Assembly: GCF_013139515.1 (NCBI RefSeq)
Contig: NZ_WTAR01000034.1
Span: 1-43,071, forward strand
Length of the DNA stretch: 43,071 bases
Reading direction: 5' to 3'
Source: Lutibacter sp.
GTDB lineage: Bacteria > Bacteroidota > Bacteroidia > Flavobacteriales > Flavobacteriaceae
Each line of letters begins with the position of its first letter. The stretch's first letter is position 1. The position numbers were made by a program, and so were the translations under genes. This document shows positions 25,011 through 33,224 of this stretch, in pieces. The notes beneath the pieces were generated by a model. That model saw nothing but the letters and a program-made list of their open reading frames with translations. It did not search any database and was not told the DNA's origin.

Positions 25011-25841
25011 ATGGAAAAGCTTAGAAGTTTATTAAATTATACATTTCAATTAAGTGAAAATATTCATATTTCTGTAAAAACAATTTTAGTTTTAATAATT
25101 GCATTTTTTATAACAAGCGTGCTATTAAAAGTTGCACGAAGAATAATAAATAAACAACTAGAAGAAGAAGATAAGGGTAAGTTTAAAAGCATTTTTTCTT
25201 TTTTAAAATATTTTATATACCTACTTGTAATAATAATTGCCTTAGAATCTTCAGGAATTCAAGTAAGTGTGTTACTAGCTGGTTCTGCCGCATTACTTGT
25301 TGGTTTGGGATTAGGACTTCAAACATTATTTCAGGACATTATATCAGGTATTTTTATTTTATTAGATAAAACACTACACGTAAATGATATAATTGAAATT
25401 GAAGGAAAAGTTGGCAGAGTTTTTGAAATACGTTTAAGAACAACAAGAGCTGTAACGGTGAACGGTAGAGTTATAATAATTCCAAACCATAAATTTTTAA
25501 CAAATAGTTTATATAATTGGACTCAAAATGGGACTTCAACCGTTGAAGCAATTAATATTGGTGTAGCTTATGGTTCTGATGTTGAGAAAGTAAAAAAAGT
25601 ATTAATTGAAGTAGCACAAGCACACCCTAAGGTTTTAAAAACAAAAAAACCTGATGTGCTCTTTATGGATTTTGGGGATAGTGCTTTACTATTTAAGTTA
25701 CTATTTACAATTAATGATAGTTTTTCTCAGCTAAAAATAAAAAGCGATTTGCGTTACGAAATAGATAAGAAATTTAGAGTTAATAATATAGAAATACCAT
25801 TTCCACAAAGAGATGTACATTTAATACAAAACAAAGCATAA
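25011..25841 (+). CDS. Small-conductance mechanosensitive channel (MscS family)
   Basis: A 276-residue membrane channel. Membrane helices are visible at about 20-40 and 62-80, and the pore-lining helix is LLAGSAALLVGLGLGLQTLF, followed by QDIISGIFILLDKTLHVNDI. The Gly/Ala-rich pore helix and the beta domain (IEIEGKVGRVFEIRLRTTRA and VIIIPNHKFLTNSLYNWT) are the MscS signature. It opens on membrane tension to release osmolytes during hypo-osmotic shock. It is cotranscribed with the NatAB-like exporter and the sigma-54 activator. Confidence 0.92.
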   Translation: MEKLRSLLNYTFQLSENIHISVKTILVLIIAFFITSVLLKVARRIINKQLEEEDKGKFKSIFSFLKYFIYLLVIIIALESSGIQVSVLLAGSAALLVGLGLGLQTLFQDIISGIFILLDKTLHVNDIIEIEGKVGRVFEIRLRTTRAVTVNGRVIIIPNHKFLTNSLYNWTQNGTSTVEAINIGVAYGSDVEKVKKVLIEVAQAHPKVLKTKKPDVLFMDFGDSALLFKLLFTINDSFSQLKIKSDLRYEIDKKFRVNNIEIPFPQRDVHLIQNKA

Positions 25842-25842
25842 G

Positions 25843-27006
25843 ATGTCAAAAATATTAATTATTGAAGATGAAGCTGCTATTCGCAGAGTATTGAAAAAAA
25901 TAATTTCTGAAGAAAATGATACGTATCAAGTTGAAGAAGCTGAAGATGGTTTGAAGGGCATTGAAATGATTTCAAAATCAGATTTTGATTTGGTTTTATG
26001 CGATATAAAAATGCCAAAAATGGATGGTATTGAAGTTTTAGAAAAAATTAAAAAGTTGAAACCTGAAATTCCAATTGTAATGATTTCTGGTCATGGAGAT
26101 TTAGATACTGCTGTAAATACAATGCGTTTAGGCGCTTTTGATTATATTTCTAAACCACCAGATTTAAACCGTTTATTAAATACAGTTCGTAACGCTTTAG
26201 ACAAAAAAGAATTAGTTGTAGAAAATAAATTGTTAAAGAAAAAAGTAAGTAAAAAATATGAGATGATTGGTGAAAGTGAAGCCATTTCTCATATTAAAAC
26301 AATGATTGAAAAAGTAGCGCCAACTGATGCACGTGTCTTTATTACAGGTCCAAATGGAACCGGAAAAGAATTAGTTGCACATTGGTTGCATGAAAAAAGT
26401 GAACGAACAAAAGGGCCAATGGTTGAGGTTAATTGCGCTGCAATTCCTTCTGAATTAATTGAAAGCGAGTTATTTGGTCATGTAAAAGGTTCGTTTACAG
26501 GCGCTAATAAAGATAGAGCAGGTAAATTTGAAGCCGCTAATGGAGGTACTATTTTTTTAGATGAAATAGGAGATATGAGTCTTCCTGCTCAAGCTAAAGT
26601 TCTAAGAGCTTTGCAAGAAAATAAAATTTCAAGAGTTGGAAGTGATAAGGATATAAAAGTTGATGTTAGGGTAGTAGCAGCAACTAATAAAAATTTAAAA
26701 GAGGAAATTTCTAAAGGGAATTTTAGAGAAGATTTATACCACAGGTTAGCAGTAATTTTAATTAATGTGCCATCTTTAAATGAAAGAAGAGAAGATATTC
26801 CTTTGTTAATTAATTTTTTCGCACAACAAATAGCAAGTGAGCAAGGTACTGCTGTAAAATCTTTTTCATCACAAGCAATAAAATTATTGCAAAATTATGA
26901 TTGGACTGGGAATATACGTGAGCTAAGAAATGTAGTTGAAAGGCTTATTATTTTAGGAGAAAAGGAAGTCTCAGAAAGTGATGTAAAGCTATTTGCGAGT
27001 AAATAA
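25843..27006 (+). CDS. NtrC-type response regulator, sigma-54 activator without HTH
   Basis: A 387-residue protein with a receiver domain (phospho-acceptor D54 in VLCDIKMPKMDG; K104 in YISKPP) and an AAA+ domain. The AAA+ domain has Walker A GPNGTGKE (169-176), the sigma-54-contacting loop GSFTGA (216-221), Walker B FLDEIGD and GNIRELRNVVERLI. The chain stops about 20 residues after the AAA+ domain, so the C-terminal Fis-type DNA-binding helix-turn-helix of NtrC is missing. Such forms may activate sigma-54 holoenzyme from solution or through a partner. No histidine kinase gene is adjacent. It ends the NatAB-MscS unit and is followed by a strong terminator. Confidence 0.9.
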   Translation: MSKILIIEDEAAIRRVLKKIISEENDTYQVEEAEDGLKGIEMISKSDFDLVLCDIKMPKMDGIEVLEKIKKLKPEIPIVMISGHGDLDTAVNTMRLGAFDYISKPPDLNRLLNTVRNALDKKELVVENKLLKKKVSKKYEMIGESEAISHIKTMIEKVAPTDARVFITGPNGTGKELVAHWLHEKSERTKGPMVEVNCAAIPSELIESELFGHVKGSFTGANKDRAGKFEAANGGTIFLDEIGDMSLPAQAKVLRALQENKISRVGSDKDIKVDVRVVAATNKNLKEEISKGNFREDLYHRLAVILINVPSLNERREDIPLLINFFAQQIASEQGTAVKSFSSQAIKLLQNYDWTGNIRELRNVVERLIILGEKEVSESDVKLFASK

Positions 27007-27010
27007 AACA

Positions 27011-27036
27011 AAAAACCCAGCTTTAGCTGGGTTTTT
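27011..27036. terminator. Bidirectional Rho-independent terminator
   Basis: AAAAACCCAGCT (27011-27022) and AGCTGGGTTTTT (27025-27036) form a 12-bp perfect stem with a T-run on both strands. It separates the converging response regulator and E1 genes. Confidence 0.88.
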
Positions 27037-27039
27037 TAT

Positions 27040-29490
27040 TTAATATAATTTCTTGTATTTATTTGGGTCAACTTCTCGCATTATGCCATATATAGTTTCA
27101 AATATATCTTCAGCATTTGGTTTAGAAAAGTAATCTCCATCTGTGCCATAAGCTGCTCTATGTTCTTTAGCAGTTAAAGTTATTGGTTTACTATCTAAAT
27201 ATTCATAAGCATTCTGTTTTTCTAAAACCTCATTAAGCAAATATGCTGAAGCTCCTCCAGGAACATCTTCATCAATAACAATTAACCTATTTGTTTTTTG
27301 AATACTCTTTACAACATCTTGATTGGTATCAAAAGGAAGTAAACTTTGAGCATCAATAATCTCAATATTTATATCAACTTGTGCTAGGTTATTCACTGAA
27401 TCTTCAATTATTTTTAGTGTTGATCCATATGATAATACAGTAATATCTGTACCTTCTTTTACAGTTTCTACAACACCAATAGGTGTTTTAAATTCACCAA
27501 AATTGTTTGGTAATTTTTCTTTAAGACGGTAACCGTTTAAATTTTCAACAATTAAACCAGGTTCATCACACGCTAATAATGTATTGTAGAATCCGGCGGC
27601 TTTTGTCATATTTCTTGGAACTAAAATATTCATTCCTCTTAACAAATGTATAATTGCTCCCATTGGTGAGCCTGAATGCCAAATACCTTCTAATCTATGA
27701 CCACGAGTTCTAACAATTAATGGAGCTTTTTGTTTTCCTGCTGTTCTGTAATGAAGTGTTGCTAAATCGTCACTTAAAATTTGTAAACCGTATAATAAAT
27801 AATCTAAATACTGAATTTCAGCTATTGGGCGCAAACCTCTTAAAGCCATTCCAATGCCTTGTCCTATAATTGTTGCTTCTCTAATTCCAGTATCTGAAAC
27901 TCTTAGTTTTCCGTATTTTTCTTGAAGACCAACTAAACCTTGATTAACATCACCAATATTACCAGCGTCTTCTCCAAAAATAAATAAATTATGATGTTTT
28001 GAAAACAGCGTATCAAAATTATCTTTTATAATAATTCTTGCATCAACTAGTTCAGCATTGGAATTGTAAGTTGGTGAAATTTCCTCAGAAAGGCTAACTT
28101 TTTGGTCCGTTTCACTATATAAATGTGAACTATATTTAGGTTGTTTAGTTTTTATGTAATTTTTAATCCAGTTTTGTAACTGTTTCTTTTCAGATAAACT
28201 TTCATTTCTAACATAAACAGTTGCTTTTCTTGCAGTTGATAAAATATCTTTTCTTAAAGGCTCAAGAATTGAAGCTAAATCATTTTTTAATTTTAAAATA
28301 AAAGTTTTGTTATTGCTTTTTGCTGAAAGATTTTCAAGTAAGTTAACTAAAGTTTTTTGTTCTTCTTTTAATGGGTTTAAAAACGCGTTCCAAGCCTCTC
28401 TTTTAGCTTTGCTAACTTCTTTTTTAGCATCTTTTTCAATTTTAATTAATTCTTCTTCAGAATCAATAAATTGTAGCGTGTTGTTATTTTCATCTTTCAG
28501 ATCAAATTCTATAATCCAATCACGCATTTTAGCAATACAATCGTTTTGCTTTTCCCAAATTAAACGTTCCTTAGATTTGTAACGTTCATGTGATCCAGAA
28601 GTTGAATGGCCTTGAGGTTGTGTTAAATCTTTTACGTGAATTAAAACAGGAACATGTTCTTCGCGAGAAATTTTAGATGCTTTGTTGTATATATCTATTA
28701 ATTTAGGATAGTCCCAACCTTCAACAACAAAAATTTCATAACCATTAGCTTCATTATCACGTTGAAAGCCTTTTAGAATTTCAGAAATATTTTCTTTAGT
28801 TGTTTGATATTTTGCAGGAACAGAAATTCCATATGCATCATCCCAAACACTAATAATCATTGGTACTTGGAGAACACCTGCGGCATTAATTGTTTCAAAA
28901 AATATACCTTCGGAAGTACTTGCGTTTCCTATAGTTCCCCAAGAAATTTCATTTCCATTATTTGAGAATTTAGGGTTTTTAACTTCAGGTAATTCTCTAA
29001 ATAATTTTGAGGCATAGGCAATACCTAATAATCGTGGCATTTGACCAGCCGTAGGTGAAATGTCACCACTTGAATTGTATTGTTCAGTTAAATTTTTAAA
29101 ATGCCCATTTTCATCTAAACTATGTGTAGTAAAATGTCCGCCCATTTGACGTCCACCAGACATTGGATCAGCTTTAATATCTGCATGTGCATATAATCCT
29201 GCAAAAAATTGTTGAGGTGTTAATTCACCAATAGCCATCATAAATGTTTGATCTCTGTAATAACCAGATCTAAAATCACCTTTTTTAAAGGCTTTTGCCA
29301 TGGCTAATTGAGGTACTTCTTTACCGTCACCAAAAATTCCAAATTTCGCTTTTCCAGTTAAAACTTCTCTTCTTCCTAAAATACTACATTCTCTACTTAT
29401 TACAGCAATTTTATAATCGTGTAATACTTCTTTTTTAAATTGATTAAATGATAGGTTTTCTAGGTTTGTAGACGAAGATTTTACATTCAT
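27040..29490 (-). CDS. 2-oxoacid (branched-chain type) dehydrogenase E1, alpha/beta fusion
   Basis: An 816-residue fusion of E1 alpha (about 1-400) and E1 beta (about 480-816) joined by a Lys/Glu-rich linker. The alpha part has GYYRDQTFMMAIGELTPQQ, the ThDP/Mg region GTIGNASTSEG...VWDDAYGIS and the GHSTSGSHERY loop corresponding to the human BCKDH phosphorylation loop. The beta part has FIFGEDAGNIGDVNQG, RVSDTGIREATIIGQGIGMA and VIDEDVPGGASAYLL. It decarboxylates a branched-chain 2-oxoacid with thiamine diphosphate and passes the acyl group to a lipoylated E2 encoded elsewhere. The canonical Mg ligands are changed (N189 and D218). Confidence 0.92.
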   Translation of the reverse strand: MNVKSSSTNLENLSFNQFKKEVLHDYKIAVISRECSILGRREVLTGKAKFGIFGDGKEVPQLAMAKAFKKGDFRSGYYRDQTFMMAIGELTPQQFFAGLYAHADIKADPMSGGRQMGGHFTTHSLDENGHFKNLTEQYNSSGDISPTAGQMPRLLGIAYASKLFRELPEVKNPKFSNNGNEISWGTIGNASTSEGIFFETINAAGVLQVPMIISVWDDAYGISVPAKYQTTKENISEILKGFQRDNEANGYEIFVVEGWDYPKLIDIYNKASKISREEHVPVLIHVKDLTQPQGHSTSGSHERYKSKERLIWEKQNDCIAKMRDWIIEFDLKDENNNTLQFIDSEEELIKIEKDAKKEVSKAKREAWNAFLNPLKEEQKTLVNLLENLSAKSNNKTFILKLKNDLASILEPLRKDILSTARKATVYVRNESLSEKKQLQNWIKNYIKTKQPKYSSHLYSETDQKVSLSEEISPTYNSNAELVDARIIIKDNFDTLFSKHHNLFIFGEDAGNIGDVNQGLVGLQEKYGKLRVSDTGIREATIIGQGIGMALRGLRPIAEIQYLDYLLYGLQILSDDLATLHYRTAGKQKAPLIVRTRGHRLEGIWHSGSPMGAIIHLLRGMNILVPRNMTKAAGFYNTLLACDEPGLIVENLNGYRLKEKLPNNFGEFKTPIGVVETVKEGTDITVLSYGSTLKIIEDSVNNLAQVDINIEIIDAQSLLPFDTNQDVVKSIQKTNRLIVIDEDVPGGASAYLLNEVLEKQNAYEYLDSKPITLTAKEHRAAYGTDGDYFSKPNAEDIFETIYGIMREVDPNKYKKLY

Positions 29491-29512
29491 ATTTTCGAAA
29501 TTTTTAGTTTTG

Positions 29513-29520
29513 CAAATATA
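29513..29520 (-). promoter_or_regulatory. -7 promoter box of the E1 fusion gene
   Basis: The minus strand reads TATATTTG (29520-29513), an exact consensus, 22 bases before the ATG at 29490. No matching -33 TTTG is seen. Confidence 0.55.
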
Positions 29521-29582
29521 CGAATTTTAAACGATATTTAAAAATAGTGCGAAGTAGTTGAATAATTGTGAAAATAAAATTG

Positions 29583-29663
29583 AAAAACCTCTTTATTATT
29601 AAGAATTGTTTAATAATGTTGATTTGCCTTAAGAGGTTTGTTAAATTAATAAAAACCTCTTTT
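29583..29663. terminator. Two alternative hairpins at the end of the pseudo-M1 gene
   Basis: AAACCTCTT occurs at 29585-29593 and 29653-29661, and its reverse complement AAGAGGTTT at 29631-29639. The middle copy can pair with either flank. Pairing with the distal copy encloses an inner ATTATTAA/TTAATAAT hairpin and is followed on the minus strand by TTTTTCAATTTT, as in a terminator. Pairing with the proximal copy involves the last codons of the gene and has no T run. Confidence 0.5.
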
Positions 29664-32447
29664 CACAAAATTATAAATTCGTTTTGGTTTTATTACAAGA
29701 ACAAATCTAATTTTAGAGCTATAATTTGGTTGAGATATTTCCCAACCTAAATTTGAATGTACTGGAAAATAAAGTTCTAAAATATCTTGTATAAAGTTTA
29801 GTCTAATACCATTTTCATGTGCAAAATAAGCTTTCTCATTTCGGTTTTTAATAAGCCCAATATCATTATAAACTTCAAGCCAACGCCATAATCCAACACT
29901 TGTGTTAAAAGTAGTAAGCCATTGATTTGCAAAGGCAACAGGAAGTTTAGATTTAAAACCACCTTCATTAATAATTATTTGTTGGCTAAAAAACCCAGAC
30001 GTTTCTGATCTTCCCAAATAGTCGTATTTAAATAAATAATCACTTGGTCTATCTAAAGCGAAACTAAAAAAATCAGATTCAGTATTATTGGTTAAGAAAG
30101 CACCAGCAAAAAACCTAAAATCAAACTGCCTATTAGCATCAGTTAACTTTCTGTAATGTGCTGTTAGTGAAACTTTGCTAAATTTACTAGAAATTTGAAG
30201 GCCTGATGAAAAGCGAATATCTTCAATAATTTCAGGTTTGGCATAGCCATAACTTAAATTAAAAACTTTGTACTTATTAGTTTCAATATGGTCAGTTTGA
30301 GTTGGTGATTTTTCACGATTAACAAATGTGTAAGAAGCAGATAATGCATTTCTACTAACATCTCTTAAGTTTTTTCGTTTAAATTCAAGCATAGCGAATG
30401 GACTAAGTGCCGTGTAAGTTAAATTCTCAGCGTAATGGAAGTTGCTACCTATTAAACCAAATGCAAACCTATTTACTTTTTTATTTTCTGGAAGATGCTC
30501 ATACAATAATGAAAATACTCCTGAAAGTGTTTTACTTTTTGTACTGTATGAAGGTGTTATTTTATAGTTAAAACTCTTTTTTAGTAATGTTTTATTTGAA
30601 ATTGCCAATCCTAAAACTGCTCCGTCATAATAATTGAATCTGAATACAGGTGTGTAAAAAAATTGATTGTAATATGGGTTTTCAATATCTTTCATGAACT
30701 TTAGTTGAAGAGGTCTATTGAATAATTTTTTATCTACATTTTTCCAGTTGTTTCTTAAGTTATATTCAGGTAAAAACGATTCGTAATTTAATGAAAGTTT
30801 ATCAAAACCATTTGTAGGAATTGTAATGGTTGTTATAGAATCAATATTTGTTAACCACTTTTTAAATTTAATTTCTTTGCCTTTAATTCCGTAAAGTTGA
30901 ATAGGTGTTGTAAAATTTCTTTTATTTAAAATACTTACTTCAAGTGAATCGTTCTTTTTGGTAATTTTTTTAATGGTATAGTCTACCTTTTTTGTTGTTT
31001 TTAAATATTCATTTGTAAACCAAGAAATATCTTTAGTTGTTTTAATTTTTGTTAAAAATTGATTGCTATTTGTTTGTTGTTCTGAATTTTCTTTTGAAAA
31101 ATTAGTGATAGAATTACTAATTACGTCTTCACCTAAGTAGATTTCTAAATATTTTAACCCTAACCCAGCTTTGTATTTATTTACAATTTTTCGATTAAAA
31201 TTTGATAAAGAATCATTTTGAGATGTTAAAGCTTGATCTAAATTTTTACGGGCAGCAAATTGATAAACAAAAGGGTATTTATCATTAAAACTAATTTTAG
31301 CTAAGTTGAAATTTCTAATACCCCAAAGTTTTGAAACATTGCCTAGTGCTTTCATTTTAGGATAGTATTTTTCAATATATTTTATCATTAAATAGGTTTG
31401 TAAACCATCTGCAAGCCAAGCATCTTCTCTTTGATTAAACAAGAAAATAGAATGAATATATTTTTTTGAAAGTACTTTAAATAACTGTATGTCCCATTCA
31501 AAATTAGTATTGTAAGGAGCTAAAAATGAAGGGAGTTGATTAAAACCATAAACAGGGTTTTTATCATACTCAATTTTATTAATGAATAATTTTTCATGCG
31601 GAAATTCACCCAAGTATGATTTTATAAATTCTAGTTCTCTATTTAAAATGTCAGTTTTAATTGAAGTGCTTACATCTTCAGACGTTAAATTGGTAATTAT
31701 TTTAGGATTTGATTTGTACTCAATAAAGTCGTTTTGTTGAGTTATGTTTAGTTCTACGTCTAATTTATTTTTGCCAATTAATGTGTACTTATTAAAATTA
31801 GATGTGGTTTTTGAAATTATTAAATCACTATTTACAATATAATTTATTGGTACTTTAATATTAATATGATAATTTGTATAATCAATATACAAATCATCTA
31901 TATCTAAATTGTTATAAGTTTTCCATGAATTAGTGAAGATTGCTGGAGCTAAATACCAATAACGTAAATTATAGCTAACTGTGTTCACGCCGTACTTTGT
32001 GAATTTATCCTTAGGGATTTTTACAATATAAGTCGTTGTTATTCTAACAGAATCTTTAGGATTTAATTCTTGTGTTAAGTTTACTTTTAAAATATCAGGG
32101 TTTTCTTTAGTACTTTCCCAAGTGGTACTGTTTGAATTAATTGTTATATTTTTTATTGTTGAATTTCCTCTGTGTTTTTCGCTGGTGAAATGAAAAGATT
32201 TTGAATAATTTTCAATAAAACGTTTTGCTAAAGGTGTTTTTTTATCTTTATAAGCGTTAGCCCAATTATGAAAATAGACTTCATTTAATAAACTGTCAGA
32301 CTTGTTGTGAAAAGTAGTTTCTTGTTCTATTTTAAGTTCATTAGTAGCTGTATTTAAAATTACAGACATTTTAATAGTATTAGTTTGACTATATGTAGTT
32401 AAACTAATAATACAGATTAAAAGCGCAAAAAATATATTATTTTTCAA
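29646..32447 (-). CDS. Degenerate M1 aminopeptidase-like domain fused to a probable outer-membrane barrel
   Basis: A 933-residue exported protein (signal FFALLICIISLTTYSQ). Residues about 25-250 form the M1-type N-terminal beta domain; about 260-470 resemble the gluzincin catalytic domain. The position of the zinc motif HExxH reads KKYIH (328-332), and WLNEGF-type WLADGL (344-349) has D for E. Zinc binding is therefore probably lost. From about 590 the sequence becomes alternating aromatic and polar strands ending in a terminal aromatic residue, typical of an outer-membrane beta barrel. A substrate-binding or scaffold role at the cell surface is inferred. It lies 11 bases after the LOG gene. 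Confidence 0.75.
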   Translation of the reverse strand: MKNNIFFALLICIISLTTYSQTNTIKMSVILNTATNELKIEQETTFHNKSDSLLNEVYFHNWANAYKDKKTPLAKRFIENYSKSFHFTSEKHRGNSTIKNITINSNSTTWESTKENPDILKVNLTQELNPKDSVRITTTYIVKIPKDKFTKYGVNTVSYNLRYWYLAPAIFTNSWKTYNNLDIDDLYIDYTNYHINIKVPINYIVNSDLIISKTTSNFNKYTLIGKNKLDVELNITQQNDFIEYKSNPKIITNLTSEDVSTSIKTDILNRELEFIKSYLGEFPHEKLFINKIEYDKNPVYGFNQLPSFLAPYNTNFEWDIQLFKVLSKKYIHSIFLFNQREDAWLADGLQTYLMIKYIEKYYPKMKALGNVSKLWGIRNFNLAKISFNDKYPFVYQFAARKNLDQALTSQNDSLSNFNRKIVNKYKAGLGLKYLEIYLGEDVISNSITNFSKENSEQQTNSNQFLTKIKTTKDISWFTNEYLKTTKKVDYTIKKITKKNDSLEVSILNKRNFTTPIQLYGIKGKEIKFKKWLTNIDSITTITIPTNGFDKLSLNYESFLPEYNLRNNWKNVDKKLFNRPLQLKFMKDIENPYYNQFFYTPVFRFNYYDGAVLGLAISNKTLLKKSFNYKITPSYSTKSKTLSGVFSLLYEHLPENKKVNRFAFGLIGSNFHYAENLTYTALSPFAMLEFKRKNLRDVSRNALSASYTFVNREKSPTQTDHIETNKYKVFNLSYGYAKPEIIEDIRFSSGLQISSKFSKVSLTAHYRKLTDANRQFDFRFFAGAFLTNNTESDFFSFALDRPSDYLFKYDYLGRSETSGFFSQQIIINEGGFKSKLPVAFANQWLTTFNTSVGLWRWLEVYNDIGLIKNRNEKAYFAHENGIRLNFIQDILELYFPVHSNLGWEISQPNYSSKIRFVLVIKPKRIYNFVKRGFY

Positions 32448-32458
32448 GAGGGTTTTTA

Positions 32459-33169
32459 TTAAAAATTAGGGCTTAAACTGTATTTTTTATAGAAGGTGTC
32501 AATTACTTCTAAAACTTCCTCTTCAGTATCAACAATTGAAATTAAATCTAAATCTTTTGGACTTATTGTTCCTTCTTCAAGTAGTGTGTTTTTAATCCAA
32601 TCCATTAGTCCAGTCCAATATTTTCTTCCAACTAAAACAATTGGAAATTTACCAATCTTTTTAGTTTGAATTAGTGTAATTGCTTCAAAAAGTTCATCCA
32701 TAGTTCCAAACCCACCAGGCATTACAACAAAACCCTGAGAGTATTTCATAAACATAACTTTACGAACAAAAAAGTAATCAAAATCTAAACTCTTATCTGA
32801 ATCAATATATGGGTTGTCATGTTGTTCAAAAGGTAAATCAATATTTAAACCTACCGATATTCCTTTACCACGTGCAGCTCCTCTATTACCAGCTTCCATA
32901 ATTCCAGGTCCACCACCAGTAACAACACCATAACCACTTTGTGTTAATTCAAAAGCTATGCTTTCAGCTAATTTATAATGTTTATGACCTGGTTTTGTAC
33001 GTGCAGAACCAAAAATACTCACACAAGGACCAATTTTGCTTAAACGCTCAAAACCTTCAACAAATTCGGCCATAATTTTGAATATAGCCCAAGAATCATT
33101 TGTTTTAATTTCGTTCCAAGTTTTTTGCTTGAATTTTTCCCTTATTTTTCGATCTTCATTTGGTATCAT
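32459..33169 (-). CDS. LOG family protein (nucleotide 5'-monophosphate phosphoribohydrolase-like)
   Basis: A 236-residue Rossmann-like protein of the TIGR00730/LOG family. GSARTKPGHKHY (55-66), GGGPGIMEA (85-93), R136 in FFVRKVMF and PGGFGTMDE (151-159, with E159) form the nucleotide-monophosphate site and catalytic residues. Relatives cleave the N-glycosidic bond of AMP or cytokinin ribotides. The bacterial substrate here is unknown. It lies downstream of uvrA on the same strand with 55 bases between, and probably shares its transcript. Confidence 0.9.
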   Translation of the reverse strand: MIPNEDRKIREKFKQKTWNEIKTNDSWAIFKIMAEFVEGFERLSKIGPCVSIFGSARTKPGHKHYKLAESIAFELTQSGYGVVTGGGPGIMEAGNRGAARGKGISVGLNIDLPFEQHDNPYIDSDKSLDFDYFFVRKVMFMKYSQGFVVMPGGFGTMDELFEAITLIQTKKIGKFPIVLVGRKYWTGLMDWIKNTLLEEGTISPKDLDLISIVDTEEEVLEVIDTFYKKYSLSPNF

Positions 33170-33224
33170 AATTCTTTAAATCTCAATTTTAAGTTGCTAA
33201 ATAACAGTTTTTTTTAGTAGCTAA

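Noticed and set aside
28307-28582. 91-codon plus-strand open frame
   Set aside because: Antisense to the linker region of the E1 fusion; its Ser/Phe-rich translation mirrors the Lys/Glu-rich linker.
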